Shown one piece after another: positions 26,690 to 36,151 of a DNA stretch of 64,000 nt. Position 1 is the first letter of the stretch, and every line of letters begins with the position of its first letter. The translations under genes and the position numbers were made by a program. The DNA is from an uncultured Bacteroidales bacterium (GTDB lineage: Bacteria; Bacteroidota; Bacteroidia; Bacteroidales; UBA932). The stretch spans positions 1 to 64,000 of the forward strand of contig CAJOIQ010000005.1 of the NCBI GenBank assembly GCA_905234795.1, written 5' to 3'. The notes beneath the pieces are model-generated. The model did no database searches. It was not told where the DNA came from and worked only from the letters and a program-made list of their open reading frames with translations.

Positions 26690-27301
26690 TTATATCCTGG
26701 CCTCTCTGAAGACCTCCTGGATGGAGGGATAAGTATTTTTAAGGAATGGCGGCAGGGAGCTCTTGGCCACCCAGGCCGCTTTGGTTATGTCTTCTTCGCG
26801 CTGCGGCGTAAGGTTGGTGGGGTCCGTGTACAGCATGTCGTACCACCAGGTGTGCTTGAGGTGCCACAGGTCGTTGCGGTAATAGACGTGGTCCGTGATG
26901 CAGATGAGCCTGCGCAGCTCCAGCTGGTCCACTCCGGTTTCCTCCTGAACTTCCCGCATGGCACACACTTCAATATCCTCTCCTTCCTCCTGATGCCCTT
27001 TGGGAAGGTCCCACAGACCGTTTCGGGAAATGAGCAGGAAATCTCCCCGCCGGTTGCTCACCAGGCCGCCGGCGGCATTTACTTCCTTGAATTCGGCACA
27101 GATGCGCCGATAGGTTTTCTCGATGTCGGTGGTAGGGATATAGATGCGGGAAAGGGTATCCTGGACCTCGAACATGCGCACCAGGGCGCGGATGTCAATG
27201 ATCTCTCCCACGTGGAATTCCACCGAGTTAGGATCGGCCAGTGCTTCCTCCGTAGGGGCGCAAATAATGATGCAACGTTTCTCGAAATAGATTTTATGCA
27301 T
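26690..27301 (-). CDS. Nudix hydrolase
   Basis: 203 residues. The Nudix box G-x5-E-x7-REVQEETGV is complete (GHQEEGEDIEVCAMREVQEETGV spans about residues 102-124), preceded by FLLISRNGLWDLPKG. An extra N-terminal domain of about 85 residues (YFEKRCIIICAPTEEA) precedes it, as in several Bacteroidetes Nudix proteins. It hydrolyses a nucleoside diphosphate-linked substrate; which one is not visible. First gene of a two-gene minus-strand unit. Confidence 0.9.
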   Translation of the reverse strand: MHKIYFEKRCIIICAPTEEALADPNSVEFHVGEIIDIRALVRMFEVQDTLSRIYIPTTDIEKTYRRICAEFKEVNAAGGLVSNRRGDFLLISRNGLWDLPKGHQEEGEDIEVCAMREVQEETGVDQLELRRLICITDHVYYRNDLWHLKHTWWYDMLYTDPTNLTPQREEDITKAAWVAKSSLPPFLKNTYPSIQEVFREARI

Positions 27302-27310
27302 GGTTTTTGC

Positions 27311-27318
27311 TATATTTG
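27311..27318 (+). promoter_or_regulatory. Candidate -7 element TATATTTG
   Basis: A perfect TAnnTTTG lies 22 bp before the ATG at 27341, but no TTTG is found at the usual distance upstream, so only half of the promoter is supported. Confidence 0.45.
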
Positions 27319-27340
27319 CACATTACAAAGATAAAAAAAG

Positions 27341-27790
27341 ATGACCAATATAGAAAGTAAACACGGCATCGTTTCCCGCCAGCCCTATGAGTTGTACATG
27401 TCGTTCACAGATTTGTCCAACTTTGCCAAGATGCTCCCGGAGGATAAGAAGGACATGGTTACGGCCGATATGGACACCCTCACCGCCACGGTTCAGGGCT
27501 TCAACATTGGCGTAAAAGTGCATCAGCGGGTACCTTACAGCCGTATCGAGCTGGTGGACTACGGCGCCCCCTTTGCCTTCCACATCGTGGTTCACTTTGA
27601 GCCCGCCGCCGACAATCCCTACCACACGGACTTCTGGATTTCCGTGGAGGCCGACCTTAACCTGATGATGAAGATGATGCTTTCCGGCAAGGTAAAGGAA
27701 GCCCTGGACAAAGTGGTAGACGGCCTGGTGGACGCCTCCAACGGCAAGATGCCGGAAGGTTTCGACTTGTCCAAGTGGGCGGGAAAATAG
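27341..27790 (+). CDS. SRPBCC/polyketide-cyclase-like small protein
   Basis: 149 residues, cytoplasmic. The pattern of helix (PYELYMSFTDLSNFAKMLP), strands (ATVQGFNIGVKVHQRVPYSRIELVD, FAFHIVVHFEP, TDFWISVEADLNLMM) and a long C-terminal helix is that of the START/SRPBCC fold. Ligand unknown. The 3' end overlaps the start region of the RNA methyltransferase gene, indicating one operon. Confidence 0.7.
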   Translation: MTNIESKHGIVSRQPYELYMSFTDLSNFAKMLPEDKKDMVTADMDTLTATVQGFNIGVKVHQRVPYSRIELVDYGAPFAFHIVVHFEPAADNPYHTDFWISVEADLNLMMKMMLSGKVKEALDKVVDGLVDASNGKMPEGFDLSKWAGK

Positions 27791-28980
27791 TGTTCCCCGA
27801 AGGATTCATAGAACTCCTGCAGGCCTCTACGGGCCAGGCCGAAGTTGTGCTGGAGGCGCTGGAGCAGGCGCCTTCGGTGTCCATCCGCCTGAACCCGTCC
27901 AAATTGACAGACTGTCCCTTCCCTGATGCCACGCCCGTTCCCTGGAGCTCGTATGGCTATCTCCTGAAAGAACGCCCCGTCTTCACCCTGGATCCGCTGT
28001 TCCATGCCGGCTGCTATTATGTACAGGACACATCGGCCATGTATGTGGGGCATGTGTTCCGGCATGTGACGTCCAATTTGCAGCCCGGATGCCAGGTGCT
28101 GGACCTGTGCGCTGCGCCCGGCGGAAAAACCACGGACCTGGCGGCATCGCTGCGGGAACGCTTCGGGGACCGCTATACGCTGATAGCCAACGAGGTGATG
28201 AAAAACCGCTTCGGCGTGCTTCGCGCCAATGTGGAAACCTGGGGAGACGCCCGCGTAAATTGCGTTTCCCGGGACCCGTCGGCCTTCGGCAGGGAGCCGC
28301 TTTTCCATGCCATCCTGGCCGATGTCCCGTGCTCCGGAGAAGGCATGTTCCGCAAGGACGCCCAGGCACTGGCCGAATGGTCTCCCAAAACCGTGGAGTT
28401 CTGCGCGGCCCGTTCCCGTCGCATCTTGGCCGATATCTGGCCCACCCTTCTCCCCGGCGGCATCCTCATCTACTCCACCTGCACCTTCAACCATCTGGAA
28501 AACGACGACACCGTGGCCTGGATTGCGGCCGAATTAGGGGCCGACATCCTGCCCCTGGAGTCCTTCCCGCCCATAGTGAACACGCGCTGCGGCCAGGCTC
28601 TCCTGCCCGGCCTCGTCCCCGGCGAGGGCCAGTACGTTGCCGCCCTGCGGAAACATTCTGCTGACGGGAGTGCGTTTTTCGCCGCTAAAAAGATGGCCGA
28701 TGCGTCAAAAAACGCAACTCCCGCCAGCAAGAAGAACGGCAAGGCGAAAGATGCACGTGCGCTTTCGTCTGCCGACGAGGAAACCCCAGTGGTGAACGTA
28801 GACCGGGAGACGGCGCTGAAGTACCTGCACGGAGATGCCATTGTGTTGCCGGAAGATGCTCCCATGGGCCCGGTGACCATCGGCTACCGGGGTCATCCGC
28901 TGGGCCCGGCCAAAAACCTGGGCAAACGCTGCAACAACCTCTATCCCAAGAACAAACGCATACGAATGGATATCCGATGA
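27775..28980 (+). CDS. RsmF/Nop2-like RNA cytosine-C5 methyltransferase
   Basis: 401 residues from a GTG at 27775; a GTG at 27790 that overlaps the previous stop (TAGTG) is equally possible. The methyltransferase has VLDLCAAPGGKTTDLAASL (SAM binding), ADVPCSGEGMF and YSTCTF (the two catalytic cysteines). The C-terminal part (from about 345) resembles the RsmF RNA-binding tail and ends NNLYPKNKRIR. A Lys/Ala-rich linker (about 295-340) contains a hairpin repeat (28666-28722). Likely target is an rRNA or tRNA cytosine; which one is unknown. It overlaps the next gene by 4 bp. Confidence 0.88.
   Translation: MGGKIVFPEGFIELLQASTGQAEVVLEALEQAPSVSIRLNPSKLTDCPFPDATPVPWSSYGYLLKERPVFTLDPLFHAGCYYVQDTSAMYVGHVFRHVTSNLQPGCQVLDLCAAPGGKTTDLAASLRERFGDRYTLIANEVMKNRFGVLRANVETWGDARVNCVSRDPSAFGREPLFHAILADVPCSGEGMFRKDAQALAEWSPKTVEFCAARSRRILADIWPTLLPGGILIYSTCTFNHLENDDTVAWIAAELGADILPLESFPPIVNTRCGQALLPGLVPGEGQYVAALRKHSADGSAFFAAKKMADASKNATPASKKNGKAKDARALSSADEETPVVNVDRETALKYLHGDAIVLPEDAPMGPVTIGYRGHPLGPAKNLGKRCNNLYPKNKRIRMDIR
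28666..28722 (+). repeat. GCATCGGCC hairpin-family-like element inside the methyltransferase gene, copy K7
   Basis: GGGAGTGCGTTTTT (28666-28679) pairs with AAAAAACGCAACTCCC (28707-28722) with one bulge. The loop carries GATGGCCGATGC, the complement of the family core. It encodes the low-complexity linker between catalytic and tail domains. Confidence 0.55.
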
Positions 28981-29858
28981 AAAGAGTTTTTATCATACTT
29001 TTTGCCCTGGCGCTGCCACTGCTGGCATCGGCCCAGGAAAACCTTACCCAGGCCGAATACCTGCGCCGGTATACCAACCTGGTGGACCGCGTGGGGCCTG
29101 CGGGCGTGGGCGTGGAAACCCTGCTGAACAAGTGGGAGGCCGCTTGGCCCGAAGACCACCAGCTGTACGTAGCGCGGTGCCGCTTCAGCTATGCCCGCTG
29201 CCAGTCCACCCGTCTGCAGGAAATGCCCGTGGACAAGTACCTGGGAAAGGCGCCGCTGCTGCCCATGACGGATTCCCTGGGCGTGAAACACAATTACTTC
29301 GAGGTGGTGGACTATGACGACGACCTTTTTGCCGACGCCCTCGCCGCCATCGGCCAGGCCATATCCCTCAAACCCTGGCGGCTGGATTACCGCATGGCGC
29401 GCATCGACATCCTCCTGGCCTACGAAAAGGATAAGCCGGAGATGACGCTGCAGGAGTTAAAGTCCCTGGCCGACAAACAGTACAAGGAACACCCGGTGTG
29501 GGAGTACGAAGGTCTCTCCGGCGTGTCGGAGGATCAGTTCCGTGCCCTTATGCAGGACTACTGTGTGGCGCTGTTCCGGCTGGGAACCGACACATCGGCC
29601 CAGGTCTTCAAGGATCTTTCCGAATACCTGCTCAAATACTGCAAGGACGAGCCCCTGTACGTGAACAACCTGGGCAGCTATTACCTGGTTCGCAAAGACT
29701 TCAAGAAAGCCCGCAAATACTACGAACAGGTGCTCAAGAAGCACCCCGACGACCTCACGGCCGTACAGAACATGCTCCTGCTGGCCCGTGCCTCCAAGGA
29801 CAAAAAGCTGGAACAGAAGTACGCTGAGCGCCTGGCTGCCACCAAGGCAGCCCATTAG
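28977..29858 (+). CDS. Exported TPR-repeat protein
   Basis: 293 residues with a signal peptide ([20 protein letters not shown]). The mature protein is helical. At least one clear TPR-like unit lies near the C-terminus ([20 protein letters not shown] followed by [20 protein letters not shown]). Probably periplasmic, serving as a protein-binding scaffold; partner unknown. The start overlaps the upstream stop (ATGA). The stop interlocks with that of kduI on the other strand (29855-29858). Confidence 0.78.
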   Translation: MKRVFIILFALALPLLASAQENLTQAEYLRRYTNLVDRVGPAGVGVETLLNKWEAAWPEDHQLYVARCRFSYARCQSTRLQEMPVDKYLGKAPLLPMTDSLGVKHNYFEVVDYDDDLFADALAAIGQAISLKPWRLDYRMARIDILLAYEKDKPEMTLQELKSLADKQYKEHPVWEYEGLSGVSEDQFRALMQDYCVALFRLGTDTSAQVFKDLSEYLLKYCKDEPLYVNNLGSYYLVRKDFKKARKYYEQVLKKHPDDLTAVQNMLLLARASKDKKLEQKYAERLAATKAAH

Positions 29859-30772
29859 CGCATCTGGGTGTACGGCAGCTTGTCCATGTCGCCGTAGTCC
29901 AGATTCTCTCCGGCCATGCCCCAGATGAACATGTAGTTGGAGGTACCGGCGGCGGCGTGGATGCTCCATTCGGGACTCATGATGGCCTGTTCGTTGGCCA
30001 GCCACACGATGCGCTCCTGCTGGGGTTCTCCCATGAAGTGGCAAATCATATTTCCCTCCGGCACATTGAAGTAGAAGTAGGCTTCGATGCGGCGGGCGTG
30101 GGTGTGGGCCGGCATGGTGTTCCAGACAGAACCGGGCTTGAGCTCCGTGAGACCCATCTGCAGCTGGCAGGGACCTTCTTCCAGCACGTTGTTCACGATG
30201 AGCTGGTTGATGACGCGGTCATTGGATTCCTCCATCTTGCCGGCGGCAAAGGAATTGGCTTTAAGGGAACCCCTTCGGCCGTCGATGGTGATGAGCTGGG
30301 TCTTGTAGGCCTTGTGCGCCGTGGCCGAATTGATGTAGAACTTGGCCGGTTTGGCGGCATCCTTGCTCTTGAACACCACATCCTTGCAGCCCCGGCCCAC
30401 ATACAGGGCCTCCTTGAACTTGAGGGTATACTCCTTCCCGTCTACGGAAACCACACCTTCACCGCCCACGTTGATCACACCCAGTTCCCGGCGCTCCAGG
30501 AAATAATCGGCCTTGAGCGGGTCGATGGTTTCCAGCTTCAGGGGCCCCGTGGCAGGTACCGCACCGCCGAAGATGAAGCGGTCGTACAGGGAATAGGTGA
30601 GGTTGATTTCATCGGCCACCATGACGGCGGGCATCATGAAACGGGCCCGCAGGGTCTCGGTGTCATAATGCCTGGCATCTTCCGGATGGCAGGCGGTCTG
30701 GATGGTATACTTGGTCTGTGCGCTCATAGCGATGCTTGTTAAAAGCAGAAATACGGTTACAATTCTTTTCAT
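29855..30772 (-). CDS. kduI: 5-keto-4-deoxyuronate isomerase with an N-terminal signal-like extension
   Basis: 305 residues. Converts 5-keto-4-deoxyuronate (DKI), the product of unsaturated uronate release, to 2,5-diketo-3-deoxygluconate. The cupin metal ligands are H223, H225 ([11 protein letters not shown]), E230 and H272 (WSIHAAAGT). Their spacing equals that of E. coli KduI (196/198/203/245) with an offset of 27. The extra 27 N-terminal residues begin [20 protein letters not shown], a Sec signal peptide, where the known enzyme is cytoplasmic. Last gene of the leftward pectin cluster, 1 bp after gatC. Confidence 0.92.
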   Translation of the reverse strand: MKRIVTVFLLLTSIAMSAQTKYTIQTACHPEDARHYDTETLRARFMMPAVMVADEINLTYSLYDRFIFGGAVPATGPLKLETIDPLKADYFLERRELGVINVGGEGVVSVDGKEYTLKFKEALYVGRGCKDVVFKSKDAAKPAKFYINSATAHKAYKTQLITIDGRRGSLKANSFAAGKMEESNDRVINQLIVNNVLEEGPCQLQMGLTELKPGSVWNTMPAHTHARRIEAYFYFNVPEGNMICHFMGEPQQERIVWLANEQAIMSPEWSIHAAAGTSNYMFIWGMAGENLDYGDMDKLPYTQMR

Positions 30773-30773
30773 A

Positions 30774-32168
30774 TTATTTAGATTCCTCGGCTTCGCTCGG
30801 AATGACAGGGGCGAAGGATGCTTTGATAATTCTTCTGCGGTTGAAAATGGCCATGACGGTGGTGCCGATGACCAGGATGCCGGCGCCAATCCACTTGAAG
30901 TCGTGTACCAGGTGGAAGATGACCCAGGAGAAGAGGCTGGAGGCGAAGTCCAGCGCGCCGCCCTGGAAGCCGTCCGGGATGGCCACGGCGGCATCACCGG
31001 TGCGGGCATACACGTCCTGTGCGGCCTGGGTGAAGTAAGGGGCCAGGTCGGTCACAAAATACAGGCCCACGGTAAGGGCTACCAGGCCGATGATGAAGGT
31101 CTTTACCACATTGCCCTTGGTGATGGGCAACACGGCCGGGAACACGTAGAACATGCCGGCCAGCGAGGCCAGGGGCAGGAATTCATTGCCCGGCAGGATA
31201 ACGGCCAGCAGCAGGGTCACGGGGATGAGCAGCAGGCTTACCACCAGGGTGGTAGGATGGCCGATGACCAGCGCGGGGCTCATGCCGATATTGATGCCGG
31301 CGCTGTTCTTGAACTTGCGGGACACCAGGTCCTTGGTGGCCTCGGCGATGGGTTTAAGACCCTCGATGAACAGGCCCGTAATGCGCGGGATGAGCTCCAT
31401 CACGGCGCCCATCTTGATGCCCAGGCCCAGGATGGCGGGGATATCGGCCCGACTGAGGATGCCGATGCCCACCCCCACAATCACGCCCAGGAACAGGGGC
31501 TCTCCCAGCAGGCCGAACTTCTTCTTCATGCCCTCGGCGTCGATATCCAGTTTGCTGAAGCCGGGGATGCGGTCCAGGCACCAGTTGAAACCCTCGGCAA
31601 AGGGCACGAAGCCCTGACAGAAGGGCTGTGGGATGGAAATGCCGTCCAGGTCCTTGTAGTAGCTCTGGAACTTTTTGGTGGTAAGGTCGGCCATCACCAG
31701 GGTGATGATGAAGCACACGATGGCGGCGAAAAAGCCCCACCAGATGCTGTCGCAGGCGAAGTACACCACGGCGCCGATGAAGGCGTAGTGCCAGTAGTTC
31801 CACAGGTCGATGTTGATGGTGTTGGTGGCCTTCACCAGCAGCAGCACAATGTTAATGGCCAGGCACACGGGGATGATGAAAGCGCCCACGGTGGTGTTGT
31901 AGGCCACCGATGCGGCAGCGGGCCAGCCCATGTCAAAGATGCCCAGCTGCAGGCCGTAGATCTCCGTCACCTGCTTGAGCGGGCCACCCAGGCTGGATGT
32001 GAGCAGGGCCGTGATTACGCTCAGGCCCACAAAACCCACACCCACCAGCAGGCCGCTCTTGAGTGCCTTACCGGGTTTGATGCCGATGCAGATGCCCAGG
32101 ATGAAAAACAGAATGGGCATCATCACCGCGGCTCCAAGGCCAATGATATAACTGAAAACGCTTTCCAT
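30774..32168 (-). CDS. GatC-type (galactitol PTS EIIC-like) membrane carrier, orphan
   Basis: 464 residues with about ten to twelve membrane spans, matching the EIIC-GAT family (N-terminal [20 protein letters not shown], central [17 protein letters not shown]). In PTS systems EIIC needs EIIA, EIIB, HPr and EI; none is encoded in the window. Between kduD and kduI it more likely acts as a uronate or ketodeoxyuronate carrier without phosphorylation (inference). A 30-bp dispersed repeat (30781-30810) supplies the C-terminal tail [10 protein letters not shown]. It overlaps the kduD stop by 1 bp. Confidence 0.82.
   Translation of the reverse strand: MESVFSYIIGLGAAVMMPILFFILGICIGIKPGKALKSGLLVGVGFVGLSVITALLTSSLGGPLKQVTEIYGLQLGIFDMGWPAAASVAYNTTVGAFIIPVCLAINIVLLLVKATNTINIDLWNYWHYAFIGAVVYFACDSIWWGFFAAIVCFIITLVMADLTTKKFQSYYKDLDGISIPQPFCQGFVPFAEGFNWCLDRIPGFSKLDIDAEGMKKKFGLLGEPLFLGVIVGVGIGILSRADIPAILGLGIKMGAVMELIPRITGLFIEGLKPIAEATKDLVSRKFKNSAGINIGMSPALVIGHPTTLVVSLLLIPVTLLLAVILPGNEFLPLASLAGMFYVFPAVLPITKGNVVKTFIIGLVALTVGLYFVTDLAPYFTQAAQDVYARTGDAAVAIPDGFQGGALDFASSLFSWVIFHLVHDFKWIGAGILVIGTTVMAIFNRRRIIKASFAPVIPSEAEESK
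30781..30810 (-). repeat. 30-bp dispersed repeat (copy R1) at the 3' end of the GatC-type gene
   Basis: On the minus strand it reads ...ATTCCGAGCGAAGCCGAGGA..., and a related copy lies in uxaA at 40421-40450. It overlaps the last codons and supplies [10 protein letters not shown] recall similar ATTCCGAGC...CGAGGAAT repeats in other Bacteroidetes genomes, but could not check this. Confidence 0.7.
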
Positions 32169-32971
32169 TATTTGGGCTGTTTACCAATGTATGCAAGAAT
32201 ACCACCGTCCACGTAGAGGATGTGACCGTTCACGGCGTCGGAAGCCTTGGAGGCCAGGAACACGGCGGGGCCGGCCAACTCATCGGGCTCCAGCCATCGG
32301 CCGGCAGGGGTCTTGGCGCAAATGAAGGAGTCGAAGGGATGACGGCTTCCATCGGCCTGCCTTTCCCGCAGCGGAGCGGTCTGGGGCGTGGCGATGTAGC
32401 CGGGGCCGATGGCGTTGCACTGGATGTTGTACTCGCCGTACTCGCTGCAGATATTGCGCGTTAGCATCTTAAGGCCACCTTTGGCGGCGGCATAGGCACT
32501 CACGGTCTCGCGGCCCAGTTCGCTCATCATGGAGCAGATGTTGATGATCTTGCCCTCCCGGCGTTCCATCATCTCCGGCACCACGGCGGCGGCGCAGATG
32601 TACGGGCCCACCAGGTCCACGTCAATCACCTGCTGGAATTCGGCCCGCGTCATCTCATGCATGGGGATGCGCTTGATGATGCCGGCGTTGTTCACCAGGA
32701 TGTCGATCTGGCCGATTTCCCTGTGGATTATCTCCACCAGCTCCTTCACGGCCACTTCGTCGGTCACATTGCACACATAGCCGTGCACGTTGGTGATGCC
32801 GGCGGCTTTGTAGGCTTCCAGGCCCTTTTCCATGGAGGCCTGGTTGGACGTGTTGAAGATGATGTTCTTCACGCCGGCTTCCACAAAAGCCTTGGCAATG
32901 GCAAAGCCGATGCCGTAGGCGGCGCCGGTCACCCAGGCATTCTTGCCTTCGAGAGAGAAAATGTTATTCAT
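32168..32971 (-). CDS. kduD: 2-dehydro-3-deoxy-D-gluconate 5-dehydrogenase (SDR)
   Basis: 267 residues. Short-chain dehydrogenase with TGAAYGIG (NAD-binding), VNNAG and the catalytic YAAAK, preceded by the conserved serine in ICSMMSELG. It reduces 2,5-diketo-3-deoxygluconate to KDG, joining the unsaturated-uronate branch to the central KDG pool. Gluconate 5-dehydrogenases are close relatives, but the neighbouring kduI supports KduD. No signal peptide, in contrast to KduI here. Gap of 1 bp from the GH43 gene. Confidence 0.92.
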   Translation of the reverse strand: MNNIFSLEGKNAWVTGAAYGIGFAIAKAFVEAGVKNIIFNTSNQASMEKGLEAYKAAGITNVHGYVCNVTDEVAVKELVEIIHREIGQIDILVNNAGIIKRIPMHEMTRAEFQQVIDVDLVGPYICAAAVVPEMMERREGKIINICSMMSELGRETVSAYAAAKGGLKMLTRNICSEYGEYNIQCNAIGPGYIATPQTAPLRERQADGSRHPFDSFICAKTPAGRWLEPDELAGPAVFLASKASDAVNGHILYVDGGILAYIGKQPK

Positions 32972-32972
32972 A

Positions 32973-34667
32973 CTATTGATGTATTAATTCTATATCCAAC
33001 CAACCTGCATCGTTCTTGGGACTGAAGCGATTGCAGAAAAATCCCCATTTGGCGCCAATCCACAGTTCCGGCTTGGCGATGAATTCCTGTCCGACATGGG
33101 TCCAGTTCTCCCCGTCCAGACTGTAGGAGAAGTGACAGACCGCGTCCGGAACATGGCCTTCCACCGGTCTGGGGGCCACTTCAAGTCTAACCCACAGCAC
33201 GGCCTCCTGCCGGTCGGGATAGTTCACAGGCGGCACGTTTCCGGATTCGTATGAATGCGGCTGGGGATGTGCCGTATAAGGGATGGTACACAGCGGGGTG
33301 GCTGTCTCTGATGCCCCTTTGGAAGCGCCCGGGCATTCCATGTATGTCAGTACGGCACCACCTGCCGTATCCGTAAGTCTGAGGCCGGCGTAATCGTCAC
33401 CCGTCACCACAAATCCGGCGGTCTCGCCGCGCCGTTTCAGCTGCGGATTGGGGGTAAAGGACAGTTTGGCAGTGACGGTAAAGGCCTCGGCCGAAAACTT
33501 ATGTTGCAGCACATTGGGGCAGTCCCAAAGGCTGGTGTACGGCCAGGTCTGTTCCACACTGTAAAGTCTTACGCCGCCATCGGGCAGCGCCATGTGCCAG
33601 TACGGGGACGGAATGGCCGGGTATTGCCAGTCGTATGACAGGCTGATTTGATGGCCGATGCCTGCCGAAACAGCAGGCTCCCGCTGCGTCGGCACGGCTC
33701 CGGAGGCCACGGGCTGACCTACGCCGTCACCATCGGGATCTTCGCCGATGAGGGGCCAGCCGTCGGCAAGCCATTGCAGGGGCTGCAGGTGCACGATGCG
33801 GCCATAGGCGCCCTTGTCCTGGAAATGGAAGAACCAGTCGCTGCCGTCGGGGGCCGAAACCCACGCGCCCTGATGAGGGCCGTTGACGGTACCGGGTGCC
33901 CAGGCCATCACAATGCGCTCCTCATAGGGGCCGAACGGCTCCCGGGCACGCAGCACGGTTTGCCAGCCGGTGGACACACCGCCGGCCGGAGAGAAGATAT
34001 AGTACCAGCCGTCACGCTTGTAGAATTTGGTTCCCTCAATGGTGGGCTGGGTTTTATGACCGTCGTAAACGATGCGGGACGGGCCCAGCAACTGCGTGCC
34101 ATCGGCCGCCATCGGCGCCACGAACAGCACACTCTTGAGCCCGGCGCGGGAGCCGGCCAGGCCATGGGACAGCCAGGCGCTGCCATCGGCATCCCACAGC
34201 GGACAGGGATCGATGAAACCCTTTTGCCGGACCACCCAGACGGGGGCTTCCCATCGGCCAGCAGGGTCCTGCGTGCGCACCATGAAGATGCCACGGTCGG
34301 GGTCTCCCACGTAGATGTAGAACCAGCCGTCATGGTAACGGATGGCCGGAGCCCACACCGCCTTGCCGTGCTGCACGGTGGTGCAGAAATCATCGGCACT
34401 GCCGGGAGTGCTGTCCCATCCTTCGCCGGGATAATCCGTAAGGGCGGCGCCTATCTGCTTCCAGTGCACCAGGTCCCGGGAATGCAGGATGGGCAGCCCC
34501 GGGAAGCAGTTGAAGGAGGACGCCGTCATGTAGTAGTCCTCCCCCACCCGGCACACGTCCGGGTCACTGAAATCCATGTGCAGGACGGGATTGGTGTACG
34601 ACACGCTCTCCACCTGATGGTCACAGGCGCAGCAGAGCAGTGCCAATATGAGCAGCAGAACTACCAT
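32973..34667 (-). CDS. GH43 glycoside hydrolase (arabinofuranosidase/xylosidase-like), lipoprotein
   Basis: 564 residues with a lipoprotein-type N-terminus (MVVLLLILALLCCAC). Five-bladed GH43 domain (about 20-310): FSDPDVC (base Asp), DPCPLWD (pKa modulator) and PTIEGTKFYKRDGWYY (acid Glu). A C-terminal concanavalin-like sandwich (about 330-560) is typical of GH43 enzymes that trim arabinose or xylose side chains. In this locus pectin arabinan or arabinogalactan branches are a likely target. It overlaps the CE8 gene by 7 bp. A hairpin repeat (33639-33664) encodes SAGIGHQISL between the two domains. Confidence 0.86.
   Translation of the reverse strand: MVVLLLILALLCCACDHQVESVSYTNPVLHMDFSDPDVCRVGEDYYMTASSFNCFPGLPILHSRDLVHWKQIGAALTDYPGEGWDSTPGSADDFCTTVQHGKAVWAPAIRYHDGWFYIYVGDPDRGIFMVRTQDPAGRWEAPVWVVRQKGFIDPCPLWDADGSAWLSHGLAGSRAGLKSVLFVAPMAADGTQLLGPSRIVYDGHKTQPTIEGTKFYKRDGWYYIFSPAGGVSTGWQTVLRAREPFGPYEERIVMAWAPGTVNGPHQGAWVSAPDGSDWFFHFQDKGAYGRIVHLQPLQWLADGWPLIGEDPDGDGVGQPVASGAVPTQREPAVSAGIGHQISLSYDWQYPAIPSPYWHMALPDGGVRLYSVEQTWPYTSLWDCPNVLQHKFSAEAFTVTAKLSFTPNPQLKRRGETAGFVVTGDDYAGLRLTDTAGGAVLTYMECPGASKGASETATPLCTIPYTAHPQPHSYESGNVPPVNYPDRQEAVLWVRLEVAPRPVEGHVPDAVCHFSYSLDGENWTHVGQEFIAKPELWIGAKWGFFCNRFSPKNDAGWLDIELIHQ
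33639..33664 (-). repeat. GCATCGGCC hairpin-family core inside the GH43 gene, copy K4
   Basis: CAGGC/GCCTG arms flank GCATCGGCCATCAAATCAGC on the minus strand, identical to K1 and K2. It is read here in a different frame (G-I-G-H-Q-I-S) from K2 and K3, which argues that the DNA or RNA sequence, not the peptide, is what is conserved. Confidence 0.66.
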
Positions 34668-36082
34668 CCCAGCACAGCGGCTTTGGAGTTATAGGCCGAA
34701 GCCTCGTCGGCAGTGAGGATGCGGCCGCAGGCGTTACGCTGGTCGGTGGAGACGCCCGTGGTGCCGTACTCCTTCCAGCCGGCCGAAGCCGTAGGAGTGG
34801 AAGGATTGGGGGCGGGACTGCCCAGCCAGCCTTCGGGCCGGATGGCGGCGCTCATGGAACAGTTCACGTAGGTGACGTTGTCGAAGCAGTCGCTCTGACC
34901 GGCCGAACGGGCCAGGTACATGGAGCCCTCCTTGACGACGGATTCGGCGGTGAGGTTGCAGTTCAGGAACACGAAGCCTTTGTCCGTGGCCGACGGCACA
35001 CGCGCCTGGATGATGTATCCTGCCGCGCGGGAACGGATCTCGCAGTCCTCGAAGAGGCAAACCTTGGGGTAGCCCCAAATGTAGTCACAGTGTCCCGCGA
35101 TGAGCGAATTGTGCACCCACACCTCCCCCTTGCACAGGAACGTGTCCTGCCAGGAAATAAGAGCGCAGTTTTCAATGGTGAGCCGATGGGAGTTGTTCCC
35201 GGAATTGAAATAGAGGGTCTCGGCCTGTCCCTTGTGGTCCGATGAATAGAAGCTGTTCTCCACGGTGAGGTTTTCCAGCACCAGGTTGTTGCAGTTCTCC
35301 ACCAGCCACAGGCAGCGGGCGCTGGTACCCTCGGCATACACCTCGCTGTTGGGATACTTTACGATGCTCTTTTCCCGGGAAACACCTTTGACCGTAAGGT
35401 TGTTCTTGTCCCGCAGGTACAGCAGTTCCCGGAAGGTTCCCTCCCCCACCTCGATGGTAACGGCAGTCTCTTTTCCCAGAGAAACCGCATAATTCAGGGC
35501 ACCCTGCACGGTGCAGAAGTCCCCGCTGCCATCGGCCTTTACGCTAAGCGTGGAGCCCGAGGGCTTTGCCTTGGTGGTAAATTCCTCCTTCTCCACCGCC
35601 TGACCGACCACGGACTCATCTACGGTAAAGTAATAACTGCCGCCGAAGCCCAGTACGCCGCTGTGCAGCTGGATGTACAGTTTGCCGTCTTCCAGCCGCA
35701 GCGGCGTGTAATGCACCATGCGCGTGGCCGATCCACTGTGCAGCTTGTCCATGAAACCGCCGCCCTGCTCTTTGGGAACCATGGTGCCGTCTTCCAGGAC
35801 ATTCACTTTGTCCATGTCGGAGAGGTCAATCTTGTCCACCAGGGTACCATCGGCCCTGAACACCTGCACCAGGCCGGAGGTGCCCAGCGACGCATCGGCA
35901 GCCACTTCCACCACCAGCGTAGCATCCACGCACTGTCCGGCGGGTTCCTCAGGCTCCGGCGTCACGGGGACCTCGGGGGTTTCCGGTTTCTGGGGCGCCG
36001 GTTCTTCGGCCTGAGTGGCTTTTCCGCAAGCCACCTGCAGCAGAACCGCCGCAAGCATATGTGCTAACTTCCTCATTATCAA
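34661..36082 (-). CDS. Pectin methylesterase (CE8), lipoprotein
   Basis: 473 residues. Signal ends LLQVACGK, followed by a Pro/Glu linker (PETPEVPVTPEPEEP), a beta domain (about 50-170) and a right-handed beta-helix CE8 domain (about 180-473). Family residues: GQAETLYF, ISWQDTF and CDYIWG (catalytic Asp pair in QD and D), and YLARSA in place of the usual YLGRPW. It removes methyl esters from homogalacturonan so lyases and GH28 can act. It starts below hairpin H1, which separates it from exuT. Confidence 0.88.
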   Translation of the reverse strand: MIMRKLAHMLAAVLLQVACGKATQAEEPAPQKPETPEVPVTPEPEEPAGQCVDATLVVEVAADASLGTSGLVQVFRADGTLVDKIDLSDMDKVNVLEDGTMVPKEQGGGFMDKLHSGSATRMVHYTPLRLEDGKLYIQLHSGVLGFGGSYYFTVDESVVGQAVEKEEFTTKAKPSGSTLSVKADGSGDFCTVQGALNYAVSLGKETAVTIEVGEGTFRELLYLRDKNNLTVKGVSREKSIVKYPNSEVYAEGTSARCLWLVENCNNLVLENLTVENSFYSSDHKGQAETLYFNSGNNSHRLTIENCALISWQDTFLCKGEVWVHNSLIAGHCDYIWGYPKVCLFEDCEIRSRAAGYIIQARVPSATDKGFVFLNCNLTAESVVKEGSMYLARSAGQSDCFDNVTYVNCSMSAAIRPEGWLGSPAPNPSTPTASAGWKEYGTTGVSTDQRNACGRILTADEASAYNSKAAVLGW

Positions 36083-36096
36083 CCTTTTGGTTTTGG

Positions 36097-36122
36097 CTCT
36101 TGATCCCGTTTGGTATCAAGAG
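36097..36122. repeat. AT-rich hairpin, copy H1 (loop CCAAACGG on the minus strand)
   Basis: CTCTTGAT (36097-36104) pairs with ATCAAGAG (36115-36122). Flanks CTCATTATCAACCT and AACTTAAGTGTTT are shared with similar hairpins at 61503 and 62994. It lies in the only substantial gap between exuT and the CE8 gene and could attenuate transcription; this is inference. Confidence 0.6.
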
Positions 36123-36151
36123 AAAAACTTAAGTGTTTTATTATCAGCCTC

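Noticed and set aside
27775..28980. Start of the RNA methyltransferase at an ATG
   Set aside because: No in-frame ATG occurs before the conserved N-terminus; GTG at 27775 or 27790 must be used.
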